A stretch of DNA of 6,182 nt from Hyphomicrobiales bacterium (GTDB lineage Bacteria > Pseudomonadota > Alphaproteobacteria > Rhizobiales > Beijerinckiaceae), in contig JAQGJO010000559.1 in assembly GCA_028290595.1 (NCBI GenBank), forward strand, positions 1 through 6,182, read 5' to 3'. Positions 5,659-6,182 of the stretch are shown in pieces; position 1 is the stretch's first letter, and each line of letters opens with the position of its first letter. The translations under genes and the position numbers were made by a program. The notes under the pieces were generated by a model. That model was given only the letters and a program-made list of their open reading frames with translations. It was not told the DNA's origin and searched no databases.

Positions 5659-6182
5659 ATGACGGCACCGTTGACGTCCGGCCCGACGCTCGAAGAGCTG
5701 GCGGCTGAATTGGAGAGCGGCAGGGTGACTAGTCGCGCCCTCGTCGAAAAGTGCCTGTCGCGTATCGACGATCCCGCCGGGGAAGGCAGCAAAGCCTTTA
5801 TGGCTGTCGCGGCGCCAAAGGCGCTGGCGCTTGCCGATGCGTTTGACGCTCTACGCGCCAACGGCGCTGCGCCGTCGCGCTTTGCCGGCATACCGATCTC
5901 GGTCAAGGATCTGTTCGATCTGGCGGGCGAGGTCACGCGTGCCGGCTCGATGGTGCTGGCCAATGCGCCGGCTGCGAACGCGGATGCAGAAGCGGTGCGC
6001 CTGCTGAAGCGCGCAGGCTTCATCGTCATCGGTCGCACGAACATGTCCGAATTCGCCTTTTCAGGGCTTGGCATAAACCCGCACTACGGCACGCCGCGCG
6101 GCGTCTGGGATCGCAAGACCGGCCGCGTCCCCGGCGGCTCGTCATCCGGCGCTGCCGTATCGGTGGTCGACGGCATGGCTCA
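5659..6182 (+). CDS. Amidase-signature family enzyme, 3' partial
   Basis: The frame starts at ATG 5659, one base after the cupin stop, and stays open to the right edge, giving 174 complete codons. The N-terminal helices (LEELAAELESGRVTSRALVE, 11-30) are typical of GatA-like amidases. The catalytic Lys is K83 in the GIPISVKDLFD block. GRTNMSEFAFSG (125-136) is the conserved strand-helix region, and the Gly/Ser-rich signature PGGSSSGAAV (158-167) carries the cis-Ser. The nucleophilic Ser normally lies about 24 residues after the cis-Ser, just beyond the window, so activity cannot be judged. Members hydrolyse amides (GatA, malonamidase, biuret or formylated amide hydrolases); the substrate is not evident. 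It is not likely to be GatA itself, since no gatB or gatC neighbour is seen on the left and it sits in a regulator-cupin cluster. Confidence 0.92.
   Translation, partial: MTAPLTSGPTLEELAAELESGRVTSRALVEKCLSRIDDPAGEGSKAFMAVAAPKALALADAFDALRANGAAPSRFAGIPISVKDLFDLAGEVTRAGSMVLANAPAANADAEAVRLLKRAGFIVIGRTNMSEFAFSGLGINPHYGTPRGVWDRKTGRVPGGSSSGAAVSVVDGMA

Noticed and set aside
4337..5662. Long 441-codon open frame starting at GTG 4337 on the + strand, overlapping the SBP-like and cupin genes.
   Set aside because: Its product is Arg/Gly-rich low-complexity sequence with no domain pattern, and it overlaps two genes with clear family motifs; it is a GC-rich shadow frame.

Overview
The window looks like a chromosomal segment from a GC-rich Alphaproteobacterium, probably of the Hyphomicrobiales (Rhizobiales) type. 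This is inferred from the high GC content, strong G/C third-position bias, frequent short overlaps between genes, and the gene families present. No rRNA, tRNA, CRISPR array, insertion sequence or obvious mobile element was seen. Coding density is high; the only sizeable gap is 246 bases (2672-2917).

Left part (1-1944, + strand): the two subunits of adenosylcobalamin-dependent ethanolamine ammonia-lyase. eutB is cut by the left edge and lacks about 70 N-terminal residues. eutC is complete and overlaps eutB by 11 bases. No other eut gene follows, so this eut unit ends at eutC. A glutathione S-transferase gene (1946-2671, - strand) converges on eutC with one base between the two stop codons. A perfect 9-bp hairpin lies in the last codons of eutC.

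Right part (2672-6182, + strand): a divergent regulatory region and then five same-strand genes: a DUF2848 protein, a GntR/FCD-type regulator overlapping it by 4 bases (ATGA), a periplasmic-binding-protein-like protein, a small cupin, and an amidase-signature enzyme cut by the right edge. A textbook intrinsic terminator sits between the regulator and the binding-protein-like gene. It splits the set into a regulator unit (DUF2848-gntR) and an enzyme-like unit (SBP-like, cupin, amidase). A candidate promoter with a palindromic operator-like site (CTTGGCCAAG) precedes the DUF2848 gene and is a natural target for the GntR protein.

The most interesting observation is that the binding-protein-like gene cannot encode a signal peptide. 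Its ATG has an in-frame stop codon two codons upstream, and the mature SBP fold starts at residue 1. No ABC permease or ATPase lies beside it in the window. Together with a DUF2848 protein that carries fumarylacetoacetate-hydrolase-like motifs, a cupin and an amidase, this suggests an uncharacterised, GntR-controlled cytosolic catabolic pathway for an amide-containing or carboxylated compound. In this view the SBP-fold protein acts as an enzyme or intracellular ligand binder. The function is inference; the substrate cannot be read from the sequence.
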